This document shows, piece after piece, positions 52,935-60,876 of a DNA stretch of 64,000 nucleotides. Every line of letters starts with the position of its first letter. Within the stretch, counting starts at the first letter, position 1. The position numbers were made by a program, and so were the translations under genes. The notes under the pieces were generated by a model. It did no database searches and had not been told where the DNA came from. It was given only the letters and a program-made list of their open reading frames with translations. Source of the DNA: Nocardioides zeae. GTDB lineage: Bacteria > Actinomycetota > Actinomycetes > Propionibacteriales > Nocardioidaceae. The stretch is taken from positions 3,038,001 through 3,102,000 of the forward strand of contig NZ_JAUTAN010000001.1 of NCBI RefSeq assembly GCF_030818655.1, read 5' to 3'.

Positions 52935-54224
52935 TGCTCTCTCCTGCTCTCGCGGCGCAGGCGCTCGGCCTGCTCGACGACGCGACGGACGATCCCGTCC
53001 GCGGCACCGAGGTACGTCGAGGGATCGTGGGCCGCGTCCGCGGGGGCCGGGGGCGGGGTCGGCGCCCGCGGCCCGCCGTACCGCGTCGCGCTCGGCCAAC
53101 AGCCCCGCGGAGGAGGCGGCCCGTGCCCGCTCGCCCATCACGTCCGCGTGCACCCGCAGCCCGGCCACGAGCTCGGCGGTCTGGTCGGCGGCCACGACGC
53201 TGCGGCGTCCGAGGTCGCGGAGGGTCGCCCACTCGGCGTGCCACGAGCCGGTCGGCCGCTCGTCGTCGGCGAGCGCGGCGGCAGCGTGCAACGTCGCGAC
53301 GAGGCCCGGGGTCGTGATCGCGGCGCGCCGCACGAGCACCGACAGCACGGGGTTCTGCTTCTGGGGCATGGTCGACGAGCCGCCGCGGCCCTCGCCCGTC
53401 GGTTCCCCGACCTCGCCGACCTCGGACCGCACCAGGGTGAGCACGTCGGTGGCGATCCGGCCGCAGGCCTGGGTCGCGGTGCCCAGCGCGTCCCCGGCGC
53501 GGGTGACCGGGGTGCGGTCGGTGTGCCACGGCACCGAACGGGCGAGCCCCAGGGCGTCGGCCAGGACGTCGGTGATCGCGAGGGGGTCGACGGCCGCGCC
53601 GGTGCGCGCAGTCGCCCCGAGGGACGTCAGCTCGCCGAGGGCCGACAGCGTGCCCGCGGCCCCGCCGGCCTGCACGGGCAGGAGGGCACGGGCGCGACGT
53701 ACCTCCTCGGCGGCCGCTACGACGCCCCGCAGCCAGCCGGCCGCCTTGAGGCCGAAGGTCGTGGGCACGGCGTGCTGGGTGAGGGTGCGGCCGACCATGA
53801 CCGTCCCCCCGTGCTCGCGCGCCAGGTCGGCCAGCGCGTCGGCGGCACGACCGAGGGCCTCGTCGACGCGGTCGAGGGCGTCGACCAGCGCCAGGACCAG
53901 CGTGGTGTCGACGACGTCCTGGCTGGTGAGGCCGCGGTGCAGCCACGTCGCCGCGTCGGCCGCGCCGGTCGCGCGCAGCCGCTCCCGCAGCACACCGACC
54001 AACCCGATCACCGCGTTGCCGCCCCCCTCGGCGCCGAGCGCCAGGTCGGCAGCGTCGTCCTCCCCCACACCGGGCAGGACCGCCGCGGCGGAGGTCGGCG
54101 CGACGCCGGCCGCCACGAGCCCGTCCAGCCAGGCCTGCTCCACCCGCACCATCAGTGCCAGCAGGCGGGTGTCGTCGAAGAGGTCGCCGGCGCGCTCGTC
54201 GCCGGGCCACAACAGGTCGGGCAC
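52931..54224 (-). CDS. pcaB: 3-carboxy-cis,cis-muconate cycloisomerase PcaB, frameshifted near its end
   Basis: Fumarase/aspartase-fold enzyme that lactonises 3-carboxymuconate. From GTG 54224 (4 bases after the pcaG stop) the frame reads well: LHRGLTSQDVVDTTLVLALV, GRTLTQHAVPTTFGLKAAGW and the signature GGSSTMPQKQNPVLSVL. Near 53045-53085 the frame is lost: the expected end (DPSTYLGAADGIVRRVV ... stop at 52931-52933) lies in another frame. The span of 1294 bases is not a multiple of three. Uncorrected, the frame runs on into pcaDC. This may be a real mutation or an error in a run of C's and G's. The repaired end would be about 30 residues shorter than typical. Confidence 0.85.
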
Positions 54225-54228
54225 CCGG

Positions 54229-54822
54229 TCAGTCTCCCCCGGCCGACCCGCGACGACCGTCGAAGGCGAGGAAGACGGTCTCGTCGTCGCCCTGCAGGCG
54301 TACGTCGAAGACGTACCCCTGCCGGTCGGCCGTCGCCAGCAGCGTCGCGCGCCGCTCGGCGGGCAACGAGGCGAGCAGCCGGTCGGCGGCCAGCGCCTGC
54401 TCGTCGACGCCGGGTGCGCCCGCGGGGAGGTAAGCCCGCGTGAACAGGCGGTCCACCTGTCCCCGGGCGAAGACGGTGACGGCGAAGAACGGCGCCGCAC
54501 CCGGCCGGGCCGGCCCCGGGGTGAGCGTCGAGAAGGAGTAGGCGCCGCGCCGGTCCGTCGACGCTCGGCCGAAGCCGGTGAAGGTGAAGCCGTCGCGGCG
54601 CAGGCTGCCCTCGACCTGGGGGACCGCGCCGCCGGGGTCGGTCTGCCAGATCTCGACCAGGGCGTCCGGCACCGGCGCACCGGCCCCGTCGACGACGTGT
54701 CCGTGCAGGCGGACCGCGCCCGGCGCACCCGGGGGCACGAGGTCGCGGTCGCCGGCGTACGGCAGGGCGTAGTGGAAGAACGGCCCGACGGTCTGACCGG
54801 GCGTCCGTGCTGGGGAGGTCAT
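54229..54822 (-). CDS. pcaG: protocatechuate 3,4-dioxygenase alpha subunit
   Basis: 197 residues. The intradiol dioxygenase beta fold is seen in MTSPARTPGQTVGPFFHYAL, LVEIWQTDPGGAVPQ, GFTFTGFGRASTDRRGAYSF and PFFAVTVFARGQVDRLFTRA. The alpha subunit lacks the complete iron site, which is on PcaH, as usual. Together PcaG and PcaH cleave protocatechuate between its hydroxyls to give 3-carboxy-cis,cis-muconate. It lies 10 bases downstream of pcaH. Confidence 0.95.
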   Translation of the reverse strand: MTSPARTPGQTVGPFFHYALPYAGDRDLVPPGAPGAVRLHGHVVDGAGAPVPDALVEIWQTDPGGAVPQVEGSLRRDGFTFTGFGRASTDRRGAYSFSTLTPGPARPGAAPFFAVTVFARGQVDRLFTRAYLPAGAPGVDEQALAADRLLASLPAERRATLLATADRQGYVFDVRLQGDDETVFLAFDGRRGSAGGD

Positions 54823-54832
54823 CGTCGTCCTC

Positions 54833-55606
54833 TCAGAGGTGCTCGACGTCGGACTCGCGCACGGTGCGGTGGGAGCCGGTGAGCACGATGTCCCACCGGT
54901 AGCCCGTCGCCCACTCGTGCGTGGTCACGGTGTGGTCGTAGGTCGCGACGAGCCGGTCGCGCGCCGCGGGGTCGACGATGGACTGGTAGATCGGGTCGAG
55001 GTCGAAGAGCGGGTCGCCCGGGAAGTACATCTGCGTGACGAGGCGCTGGGTGAACTCCGTGCCGAACAGGCTGAAGTGGAGGTGCGCGGGCCGCCAGGCG
55101 TTGCGGTGGTTCCGCCACGGGTAGGGGCCGGGCTTGATCGTGGTGAAGCGGTACCAGCCGTCACCGTCGGTGAGGCAGCGACCGGCACCGGTGAAGTGGG
55201 GGTCGACGGGCGCGGGGTGCTGGTCGCGCTTGTGCACGTAGCGGCCGGCCGCGTTGGCCTGCCACAGCTCGACGAGCTGGTGGCGCACGGGACGGCCCTC
55301 GCCGTCGACCACACGTCCGGTGACGACCATCCGCTCCCCGATGGGCTCGCCGCCGTGCTGGATGGTGAGGTCAGCCTCGAGGGGGTCGACGTCCGTCGGG
55401 CCGAAGGCCGGCGCCCAGAGCTCGACCTCCTCGGGATCGGCGTGGTGCAACGACTTCGTCGGGTGCCGCAGGATGCTGCTGCGGTAGGGCGGGTAGTCGA
55501 GCCGGGGGCGGGTCTCGACGGGCGCACCGGCGGCCACGGACGCGGCGTAGTCCTGCGCGATCGTCGCCATCTCGGCGGAGAGCTCCGCCTGGGTCTCGGT
55601 GGTCAC
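54833..55606 (-). CDS. pcaH: protocatechuate 3,4-dioxygenase beta subunit
   Basis: 257 residues from GTG 55606. Iron-ligand region: GRYVHKRDQHPAPVDP (Tyr), TIKPGPYPWRNHRNAWR (Tyr), and PAHLHFSLFG (two His), matching the Tyr-Tyr-His-His site of the family. The N-terminal half has the LVELWQANAAGRY signature. It is the first gene of the pca operon, facing the IclR regulator gene across 71 bases that contain an IclR-like box. Confidence 0.96.
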   Translation of the reverse strand: MTTETQAELSAEMATIAQDYAASVAAGAPVETRPRLDYPPYRSSILRHPTKSLHHADPEEVELWAPAFGPTDVDPLEADLTIQHGGEPIGERMVVTGRVVDGEGRPVRHQLVELWQANAAGRYVHKRDQHPAPVDPHFTGAGRCLTDGDGWYRFTTIKPGPYPWRNHRNAWRPAHLHFSLFGTEFTQRLVTQMYFPGDPLFDLDPIYQSIVDPAARDRLVATYDHTVTTHEWATGYRWDIVLTGSHRTVRESDVEHL

Positions 55607-55650
55607 GCCTGCGACGGTAGTGCGGCACGGGTACGCTCGGCGCCTCACAT

Positions 55651-55667
55651 CTTCCACTCAGCGGAAG
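55651..55667. promoter_or_regulatory. IclR-type operator candidate between pcaH and its regulator
   Basis: CTTCC-N7-GGAAG (55651-55655 and 55663-55667) is a clean inverted repeat in the short divergent region. It lies 11 bases before the regulator's start, overlapping its ribosome-binding region. Confidence 0.6.
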
Positions 55668-55677
55668 GAAGGCGGAG

Positions 55678-56436
55678 ATGGCCGGCAACGCGCGCGAGCC
55701 CGGGACGACGGTCGCGCAACGCATCGTCGCCCTCCTCGGGGCCTTCGACGACCAGCACCGCCGGCTCCCGCTCGCCCGCCTCGCCGAGCGCTCGGGCCTC
55801 GCCCCACCGACGGCGCACCGGCTCGCGGCCGAGCTGGTCGCCGGGGGGCTCCTGGAGCGTCGCGGCGACGGGACCTACGCCGTGGGTCGGCGACTGTGGG
55901 ACCTCGGCCTGCTCGCCGCCGTCCAGACCGACCTGCGAGCCGCGGCAGCGCCGTTCCTGCAGGACATCTACGCCGCCACGCTCGCCACCGTGCATCTCGC
56001 GGTGCGGGAGGGCACGGAGGTGCTCTACGTCGAGCGGCTGTCGGGACGGGCCTCGGTGCCGATCATCTCGACGGTGGGCAGCCGGCTGCCGGGGCACGCG
56101 ACCGGCGTCGGGAAGGTACTGCTCGCGCACGCACCGCCCGCGGTCCTCGACGAGCTCCTCGCGGGCCCCCTGCCCCGGCTGACGCCCTACACCGTCGTGC
56201 AGCCCGGCACGCTGCGGCGCCAGCTGGAGGCCGCCCGCCGCGACGGCTACGCCACGACCGTCGAGGAGGTGTCGGCCGGGGCGTGCTCGCTGGCGGTCCC
56301 CGTACGCCGCGGCAGTGCCCCCGACGCCCCCGTGGTGGCCGCGCTCGGCGTGGTCGTGCCCTCGCTCAAGCGCGACCGCCCGCGGTTGCTGGCGTCGCTG
56401 CGCACCGCCGCTGCGGGGATCGCCCGGTCGCTCTGA
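55678..56436 (+). CDS. IclR family regulator of the pca operon (PcaR/PcaU type)
   Basis: 252 residues. N-terminal winged HTH: RIVALLGAFDDQHRRLPLAR, then LAERSGLAPPTAHRLAAELV. The C-terminal effector domain has VHLAVREGTEVLYVERLSGR, PGHATGVGKVLLAHAPPA and GVVVPSLKRDRPRLLASLRT. In relatives 3-oxoadipate or protocatechuate is the effector. ATG 55678 follows GGAAGGAAGGCGGAG. The divergent position points to control of pcaHGBDC. Confidence 0.88.
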   Translation: MAGNAREPGTTVAQRIVALLGAFDDQHRRLPLARLAERSGLAPPTAHRLAAELVAGGLLERRGDGTYAVGRRLWDLGLLAAVQTDLRAAAAPFLQDIYAATLATVHLAVREGTEVLYVERLSGRASVPIISTVGSRLPGHATGVGKVLLAHAPPAVLDELLAGPLPRLTPYTVVQPGTLRRQLEAARRDGYATTVEEVSAGACSLAVPVRRGSAPDAPVVAALGVVVPSLKRDRPRLLASLRTAAAGIARSL

Positions 56437-56463
56437 CCCGCCCCCTCCCCCGCCGGGGACGGA

Positions 56464-57645
56464 TCAGACCGTCGGCCAGCCCGTGTACCCCTCGGCGAGG
56501 TAGGTGGACCCGGCCGTGGAGCTCACCAGGCTCTCGAGCTCACCGAGCTGCCGCGCCTCGTCGAAGTCCTCGGAGTCGGGCGAGCGGTGCAGCATCGTGG
56601 TCATCCAGTAGGAGAAGTGCTGGGCCTTCCACACCCGCGCGAGCGCGCGGTCGGTGTAGGTCTCCAGCGCGTCGGCCTGGCCCTTGAGCAGGAACCGCTC
56701 GAGCTCCTCGGCGAGCACCCGCACGTCCGCCATCGCCAGGTTCAGACCCTTGGCCCCGGTCGGCGGCACCGTGTGCCCGGCGTCCCCCGCGAGCACGAGA
56801 CGGTCGTGGCGCAGGGGCGTCTGGACGAAGCTCCGGAACGGCAGGACGCTGCGCTCCAGCACCGGGCCCGTCTGCAGCCCGAAGTCGTCCACACCGGCGA
56901 CCCGCCCCTGCAGCTCCTCCCAGATCCGCTCGTCGCTCCAGCCTGTCGGGTCCTCACCGGGATCGCACTGGAAGTACATGCGCTGCACGTCCGGCGTGCG
57001 CTGGCTGATGAGGGCGAACCCCTTCTCGGAGCGGGCGTAGACCAGCTCGGGGGCGCTGCGCGGCGCCTGGGCGAGGATCCCGAACCACGCGAACGGGTAC
57101 TCGCGGAGGTACTGCTTCCGGTCCGCCACCAGCGGACGGCAGACGCTGCGGGAACCGTCGGCCCCGACGACCACCTCCGCGACGACCTCGTGGGTGCGAC
57201 CGTCCGTGCCAGTGTAGGTGACGCGGGGCTCGGCGACGTCGAGCACCTGCACGTCGCTCACCCCGTACCGCAGGTCGCCCGCGGCGGCCGAGCGGGTGGC
57301 GTGCAGGTCGCGGAAGACCGCGGTCTGCGGGTAGAGCCAGACCGACGCGCCCACGAGCGCCTCGAAGTCGACGTGGTGGCTCACGCCGCCGAAGCGCAGG
57401 TAGATGCCCCCGTGCCGGTCCCCCTCGGTGAGCACCCGCTCGCTGGCGCCCGAGTCGACGAGGAGCCGGACGCTGTCGCGCTCGAGGATGCCGGCGCGAT
57501 GGGTGGTGGCGATCTCGTCGTGCTCGCGATGGTCCAGCACGACCGACTCGATGCCGGCCAGGTGCAGGAGGTGGGAGAGGAGGAGACCGGCGGGGCCGCC
57601 GCCGACGACGACGACCCGGGTGCGGGTGGTGGATGCGGTGGTCAC
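56464..57645 (-). CDS. pobA: 4-hydroxybenzoate 3-monooxygenase
   Basis: 393 residues, FAD-dependent, converting 4-hydroxybenzoate to protocatechuate with NAD(P)H and oxygen. The FAD site is VVVVGGGPAGLLLSHLLHLA, the DG motif VVGADGSRSVCRP, and the GD motif LVLAGDAGHTVPPTGAKGLN. Family-specific parts are EYPFAWFGILAQAPRSAPEL and WMTTMLHRSP. GTG 57645 starts the protein. It is convergent with the pca regulator gene (27 bases apart) and diverges from a second IclR gene that likely controls it. Confidence 0.95.
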   Translation of the reverse strand: MTTASTTRTRVVVVGGGPAGLLLSHLLHLAGIESVVLDHREHDEIATTHRAGILERDSVRLLVDSGASERVLTEGDRHGGIYLRFGGVSHHVDFEALVGASVWLYPQTAVFRDLHATRSAAAGDLRYGVSDVQVLDVAEPRVTYTGTDGRTHEVVAEVVVGADGSRSVCRPLVADRKQYLREYPFAWFGILAQAPRSAPELVYARSEKGFALISQRTPDVQRMYFQCDPGEDPTGWSDERIWEELQGRVAGVDDFGLQTGPVLERSVLPFRSFVQTPLRHDRLVLAGDAGHTVPPTGAKGLNLAMADVRVLAEELERFLLKGQADALETYTDRALARVWKAQHFSYWMTTMLHRSPDSEDFDEARQLGELESLVSSTAGSTYLAEGYTGWPTV

Positions 57646-57701
57646 GGCGAGGACGCTAGGGGCCCGTGACGGGCATCACCTCCCCTAGGATGTCACTGAG
57701 T

Positions 57702-57714
57702 GGAACGCGTTTCC
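57702..57714. promoter_or_regulatory. IclR-type operator candidate between pobA and its regulator
   Basis: GGAA-CGCGT-TTCC (57702-57714) is an inverted repeat in the 83-base gap between the divergent genes. It shares GGAA/TTCC half-sites with the box near pcaH, in opposite orientation. Confidence 0.5.
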
Positions 57715-57728
57715 GAGGGGAGCAGTCC

Positions 57729-58556
57729 GTGGCGGGTGGTGGGACCCCGGGGGCGTCGCTGGTCCGGCGGACGCTCGCGGTGCTCGGCGCGTTCGACGAC
57801 CGACACCGGCGGCTGGGCCTGACCGAGCTCGCGACCCGTGCCGACCTTCCCGTGCCGACGACCCTGCGCATCGCCCGCGAGCTCGTCGCGGGGGGCGCCC
57901 TGGAGCGCGGCGAGGACGGCCGGTACGCCGTGGGCCGACGCATCTGGGACCTCGGGCTGCTCGCCCCCATGCAGAGCGGGCTCCGGGAGACGGCCGCCCC
58001 CTTCCTCCAGGACCTCCAGGCGGCGACCCGCGCGACCGTGCACCTGGCCGAGCGCGAGGGCGACCAGGTCCTCTACCTGGAGCGGCTCGCCGGGCGCACC
58101 ACGGTGCCGGTGGTCAGCCGCGTCGGCGGCACCCTGCCGCTGCACGCCACCGGGGTCGGCAAGGTGCTGCTCGCCCACGCACCGGCCGACGTGGTCGCCC
58201 GGGTGCTCAGCGAGCTGTCCGGGCGGCCGCGACTGACGCCGTACACGATCACGTCGCCCGGGGTCCTCGCCGAGCAGCTGCGGCGGATCCGCCGGGAGGG
58301 CGTGGCGACCACGGCCGAGGAGATGACCCTCGGGGCCTGCTCGATCGCCGTGCCGATCCGCCTGGGCGGGACGGGCGGGACGGGCGGGACGGGCGGGACC
58401 GGCGACCCGGGAGGAGCCGGCGAGGTCGTCGCGGCGCTCGGCGTCGTGGTGCCGTCGCTGCGCCGCGACCGCCCGCGGATCCTGGCCGCGCTGCAGGTCG
58501 CGGCCTCGGGCACGGGACGCGCCCTGGCGAGGGCCGCGGTCGGCCAGCGCGGCTGA
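57729..58556 (+). CDS. IclR family regulator next to pobA (PobR-like)
   Basis: 275 residues from GTG 57729, after GAGGGGAG. HTH: RRTLAVLGAFDDRHRRLGLT, then ATRADLPVPTTLRIARELVA. Effector domain: VHLAEREGDQVLYLERLAGR, PLHATGVGKVLLAHAPADVV and GVVVPSLRRDRPRILAALQV. It is strongly similar throughout to the pca regulator, so the two are paralogues. A run of four 9-base units (58365-58400) encodes GGT repeats in a surface loop. It probably responds to 4-hydroxybenzoate. Confidence 0.87.
   Translation: MAGGGTPGASLVRRTLAVLGAFDDRHRRLGLTELATRADLPVPTTLRIARELVAGGALERGEDGRYAVGRRIWDLGLLAPMQSGLRETAAPFLQDLQAATRATVHLAEREGDQVLYLERLAGRTTVPVVSRVGGTLPLHATGVGKVLLAHAPADVVARVLSELSGRPRLTPYTITSPGVLAEQLRRIRREGVATTAEEMTLGACSIAVPIRLGGTGGTGGTGGTGDPGGAGEVVAALGVVVPSLRRDRPRILAALQVAASGTGRALARAAVGQRG
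58365..58400 (+). repeat. four 9-bp tandem repeats in the pobA-linked IclR gene
   Basis: Four units of GGCGGGACG (the last ends in C) encode Gly-Gly-Thr four times. Expansion or loss keeps the frame and would vary a loop of the regulator. Confidence 0.8.
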
Positions 58557-58571
58557 ACCGCGGCGCTCCGC

Positions 58572-59783
58572 TCAGCGGGCCACCAGGCGAGCAGGCAGGG
58601 AGGAGAAGCCCCGCAGGGTGTTGTTGAGGTGGCGGACCGGGATACCGTCCGGTTCGATCTTCTTCACACGACGGGCGAGCGCGTGCAGCACGCACTCGGC
58701 CTCCATCCGCGCCACGTGCTGGCCGACGCACTGGTGGATTCCCATGCCGAACCCCACGTGACCCGACGGGTCGCGGTCCAGGTCGAACTCCTCGGGGCGC
58801 TCCCACCGGCTCGGGTCGTTGTTGGCCGAGCCGAGGAACATGAGGATCTTCCGCCCCTCGGGGACGACCACGTCACCGACACGAACGTCGCACGTGGCCG
58901 TGCGGAAGAAGGTCTGGACGGGTGACTCCCATCGGATCGCCTCGTCGAACGCGACCCGGGCCCGGGCGGGTTCTGCTCGCAGGCGCTCCCACTGCTCGGG
59001 TGACGACAGGAAACCGGCCATCACCGCTCCCAGGGCGTGCACGGTGGTGTCGACCCCGGCGGACAGGAGCGAGCGGACCACGAGCGGCGCCTGCTCGGCG
59101 GTGATGTCGCCACAATCCGACGCCTCCCAGATGCGCGCACCGAAGCCGTCCGCGGACAGGACCTCGCGACGGCACTGCTCGTTGACCCACCCGGAGACCC
59201 CAGCGATCCTCGGCAACCCCTTCTCGACGAGCGCATTGACGGGACCGAACGCGTTGAAGAGGTGGTCGCCGTAGGGCAGCAGGTTCTCGCGTCCCTCCTC
59301 AGGGATGCCGACCGCGTCGGGGAAGACCCGCAGCGGGAAGCGCTCGGCAAGGTTCGACACCGCGTCGAAGCGCTCACGCTCGAGCAGGTCCTCGACAAGC
59401 TCCTCGGCGGCTGTCTCCCACCGCGGACGCAACGCACGCAGCGCGCGGGGGTTCAGGATGGGCTCGAGGACGTGGCGAGGGGCGTCGTGATGCGGAGGGT
59501 CGGTCTCCAGCAGCAGGCTCGGCGGTCGCCACGGCTTCTCAGAGCGGAAGTTGCTCAGTCCCACGCCCGCCGCAGACTGGAAACGCTGCCAATCGACGAG
59601 TGCGGCGTGCACCTCGGCGTAGCGTCCCATCGCGTAGACGTCGTAGCGCGGAAGGTGCACGACGGGGCCGGCCGCGCGCAGACGCTCGTGGAACGGGATG
59701 GGATCGGCGAGGATCTCCGGCCCGAAGGGGTCGACGTCCAGGGCCGGGGCCTCGACGGTCGGATCCGGGGTGGCGAGCGACAT
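58572..59783 (-). CDS. cytochrome P450, CYP199-like (4-methoxybenzoate demethylase type)
   Basis: 403 residues from ATG 59783, preceded by GAAGGAAC. P450 motifs: SLLSAGVDTTVHALGAV (I helix), EAIRWESPVQTFFRTA (ExxR), and the heme loop FGMGIHQCVGQHVARME with the Cys ligand. GVGLSNFRSEKPWRPPSLLL, VFPDAVGIPEEGRENLLPYG and LNNTLRGFSSLPARL match CYP199A enzymes that demethylate 4-methoxybenzoate to 4-hydroxybenzoate. The Arg and Ser said to hold the carboxylate there (PWRPPS; VRSLLS) are present. This feeds pobA. Electrons presumably come from the reductase encoded just upstream. Confidence 0.9.
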   Translation of the reverse strand: MSLATPDPTVEAPALDVDPFGPEILADPIPFHERLRAAGPVVHLPRYDVYAMGRYAEVHAALVDWQRFQSAAGVGLSNFRSEKPWRPPSLLLETDPPHHDAPRHVLEPILNPRALRALRPRWETAAEELVEDLLERERFDAVSNLAERFPLRVFPDAVGIPEEGRENLLPYGDHLFNAFGPVNALVEKGLPRIAGVSGWVNEQCRREVLSADGFGARIWEASDCGDITAEQAPLVVRSLLSAGVDTTVHALGAVMAGFLSSPEQWERLRAEPARARVAFDEAIRWESPVQTFFRTATCDVRVGDVVVPEGRKILMFLGSANNDPSRWERPEEFDLDRDPSGHVGFGMGIHQCVGQHVARMEAECVLHALARRVKKIEPDGIPVRHLNNTLRGFSSLPARLVAR

Positions 59784-59830
59784 GGTGGTGTTCCTTCGGT
59801 GGGCGCTGGACGGGCAGGTGAGCCGAGAGG

Positions 59831-60838
59831 TCAGAGGTCGAGGACGAGGCGGTCGCTCGCCGACCTGGAGACGCAGGGGTAGAAGCAGTCGTTCCGGCGG
59901 CGCTGCGCCTCGTCGAGCAGCGAGTCGCGGTGGTCGGGGGTGCCGGCGAGCACGGTGGTCTCGCACGTCCCGCACACGCCCTGCCTGCAGGAGGCCAGGA
60001 CGGGCGCTCCCGCTGCCGCGAGAGCGTCGAGCACGCTGTCCCCGGGCTGGATGCCGAGCACCGTGCCGGTGCGGGCGAGCTCCACCTCGTAGCCGGTCGT
60101 GCGCACCGGCGGGCCCTGCTCGCGCGCCTCGAACCGCTCGATCCGCAAGTGCCCGACTGGTCTGTCGGTGCACACAGACTCCACGGCGGCGAGCAGCGGC
60201 GCGGGGCCGCAGCAGTAGATCTTCGTGCCGGACGGTTCGGCATCGACCGCCGACGCCAGGTCGAGGAGTCCGTGGGAGTCCTGGGGCCACAGGGTCACCC
60301 GATCGCCCCAGCGTGCGAGGCGATCGACGAACGCCATCGAGACCCTCCTGCGGCCGCCGTAGAGGAGCGACCAGGGCGTGTCGAGCATCGTTGCCTGCTC
60401 GATCATGGGCAGCATCGGAGTTATCCCGATCCCACCGGCCACGAAGAGATAGCGATCGGCGGGCACCAGCGGGAAGTGGTTGCGAGGCCCACCCACCTCG
60501 ATCCCGTCGCCGACGGCGAGATGATCATGGACGAAGGCTGAGCCGCCACGGCCGTCGGGCTCGCGCAGCACGGCGATCTCGTAGGAGCGTGGGTCCCACC
60601 GGTCACCGCAGAGCGAGTACTGGCGGGTGAGTCCGTTGGGGAGACCCAGGTCGATGTGCGCTCCGGGCGTCCAGTCCGGCAGTCGCAGTCCTCCCGGCGC
60701 CTCCAGGCGGAGCCTGACCACGCCGTCCGCGACGGGGTCCTTGGCGGTGACGACGAGGGCTACCCGGCCGGAGGCACCGACGGACGCCACGACGGGCGCG
60801 GGCCGGCCTGCTGCGGCGGGCGACGATGAGAGCGACAT
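59831..60838 (-). CDS. phthalate-family oxygenase reductase (FMN/NADH/[2Fe-2S])
   Basis: 335 residues from ATG 60838. Flavin domain with RQYSLCGDRWDPRSYEIAVL and HFPLVPADRYLFVAGGIGIT (the R-x-Y-S and NAD-binding GGIGIT motifs), then KIYCCGPAPLL. The C-terminal plant-type ferredoxin is CRQGVCGTCETTVL with a later Cys in DCFYPCVSRS. This is a class IA reductase like VanB or phthalate dioxygenase reductase. It lies 47 bases upstream of the P450 gene in the same direction, so it is the most likely electron donor, in a split version of the CYP116B type of arrangement. Confidence 0.9.
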   Translation of the reverse strand: MSLSSSPAAAGRPAPVVASVGASGRVALVVTAKDPVADGVVRLRLEAPGGLRLPDWTPGAHIDLGLPNGLTRQYSLCGDRWDPRSYEIAVLREPDGRGGSAFVHDHLAVGDGIEVGGPRNHFPLVPADRYLFVAGGIGITPMLPMIEQATMLDTPWSLLYGGRRRVSMAFVDRLARWGDRVTLWPQDSHGLLDLASAVDAEPSGTKIYCCGPAPLLAAVESVCTDRPVGHLRIERFEAREQGPPVRTTGYEVELARTGTVLGIQPGDSVLDALAAAGAPVLASCRQGVCGTCETTVLAGTPDHRDSLLDEAQRRRNDCFYPCVSRSASDRLVLDL

Positions 60839-60856
60839 GCGTCGGAGGATGCCCCG

Positions 60857-60876
60857 ATAGTGACAGCGGTCACTAT
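60857..60876. promoter_or_regulatory. perfect inverted repeat in front of the reductase-P450 operon
   Basis: ATAGTGAC-AGCG-GTCACTAT: 8-bp arms (60857-60864, 60869-60876), exact. It spans the IclR stop codon and the 34-base gap before the reductase start, so it could be an operator or the IclR transcript's terminator. Confidence 0.65.

Noticed and set aside
51711..54728. A single 1005-codon open frame that could be read as one PcaB-PcaDC fusion
   Set aside because: Upstream of 54224 it is only antiparallel or shadow sequence of pcaG, and the join between PcaB and PcaDC uses the wrong frame for PcaB's conserved end. It is best explained by a frameshift.
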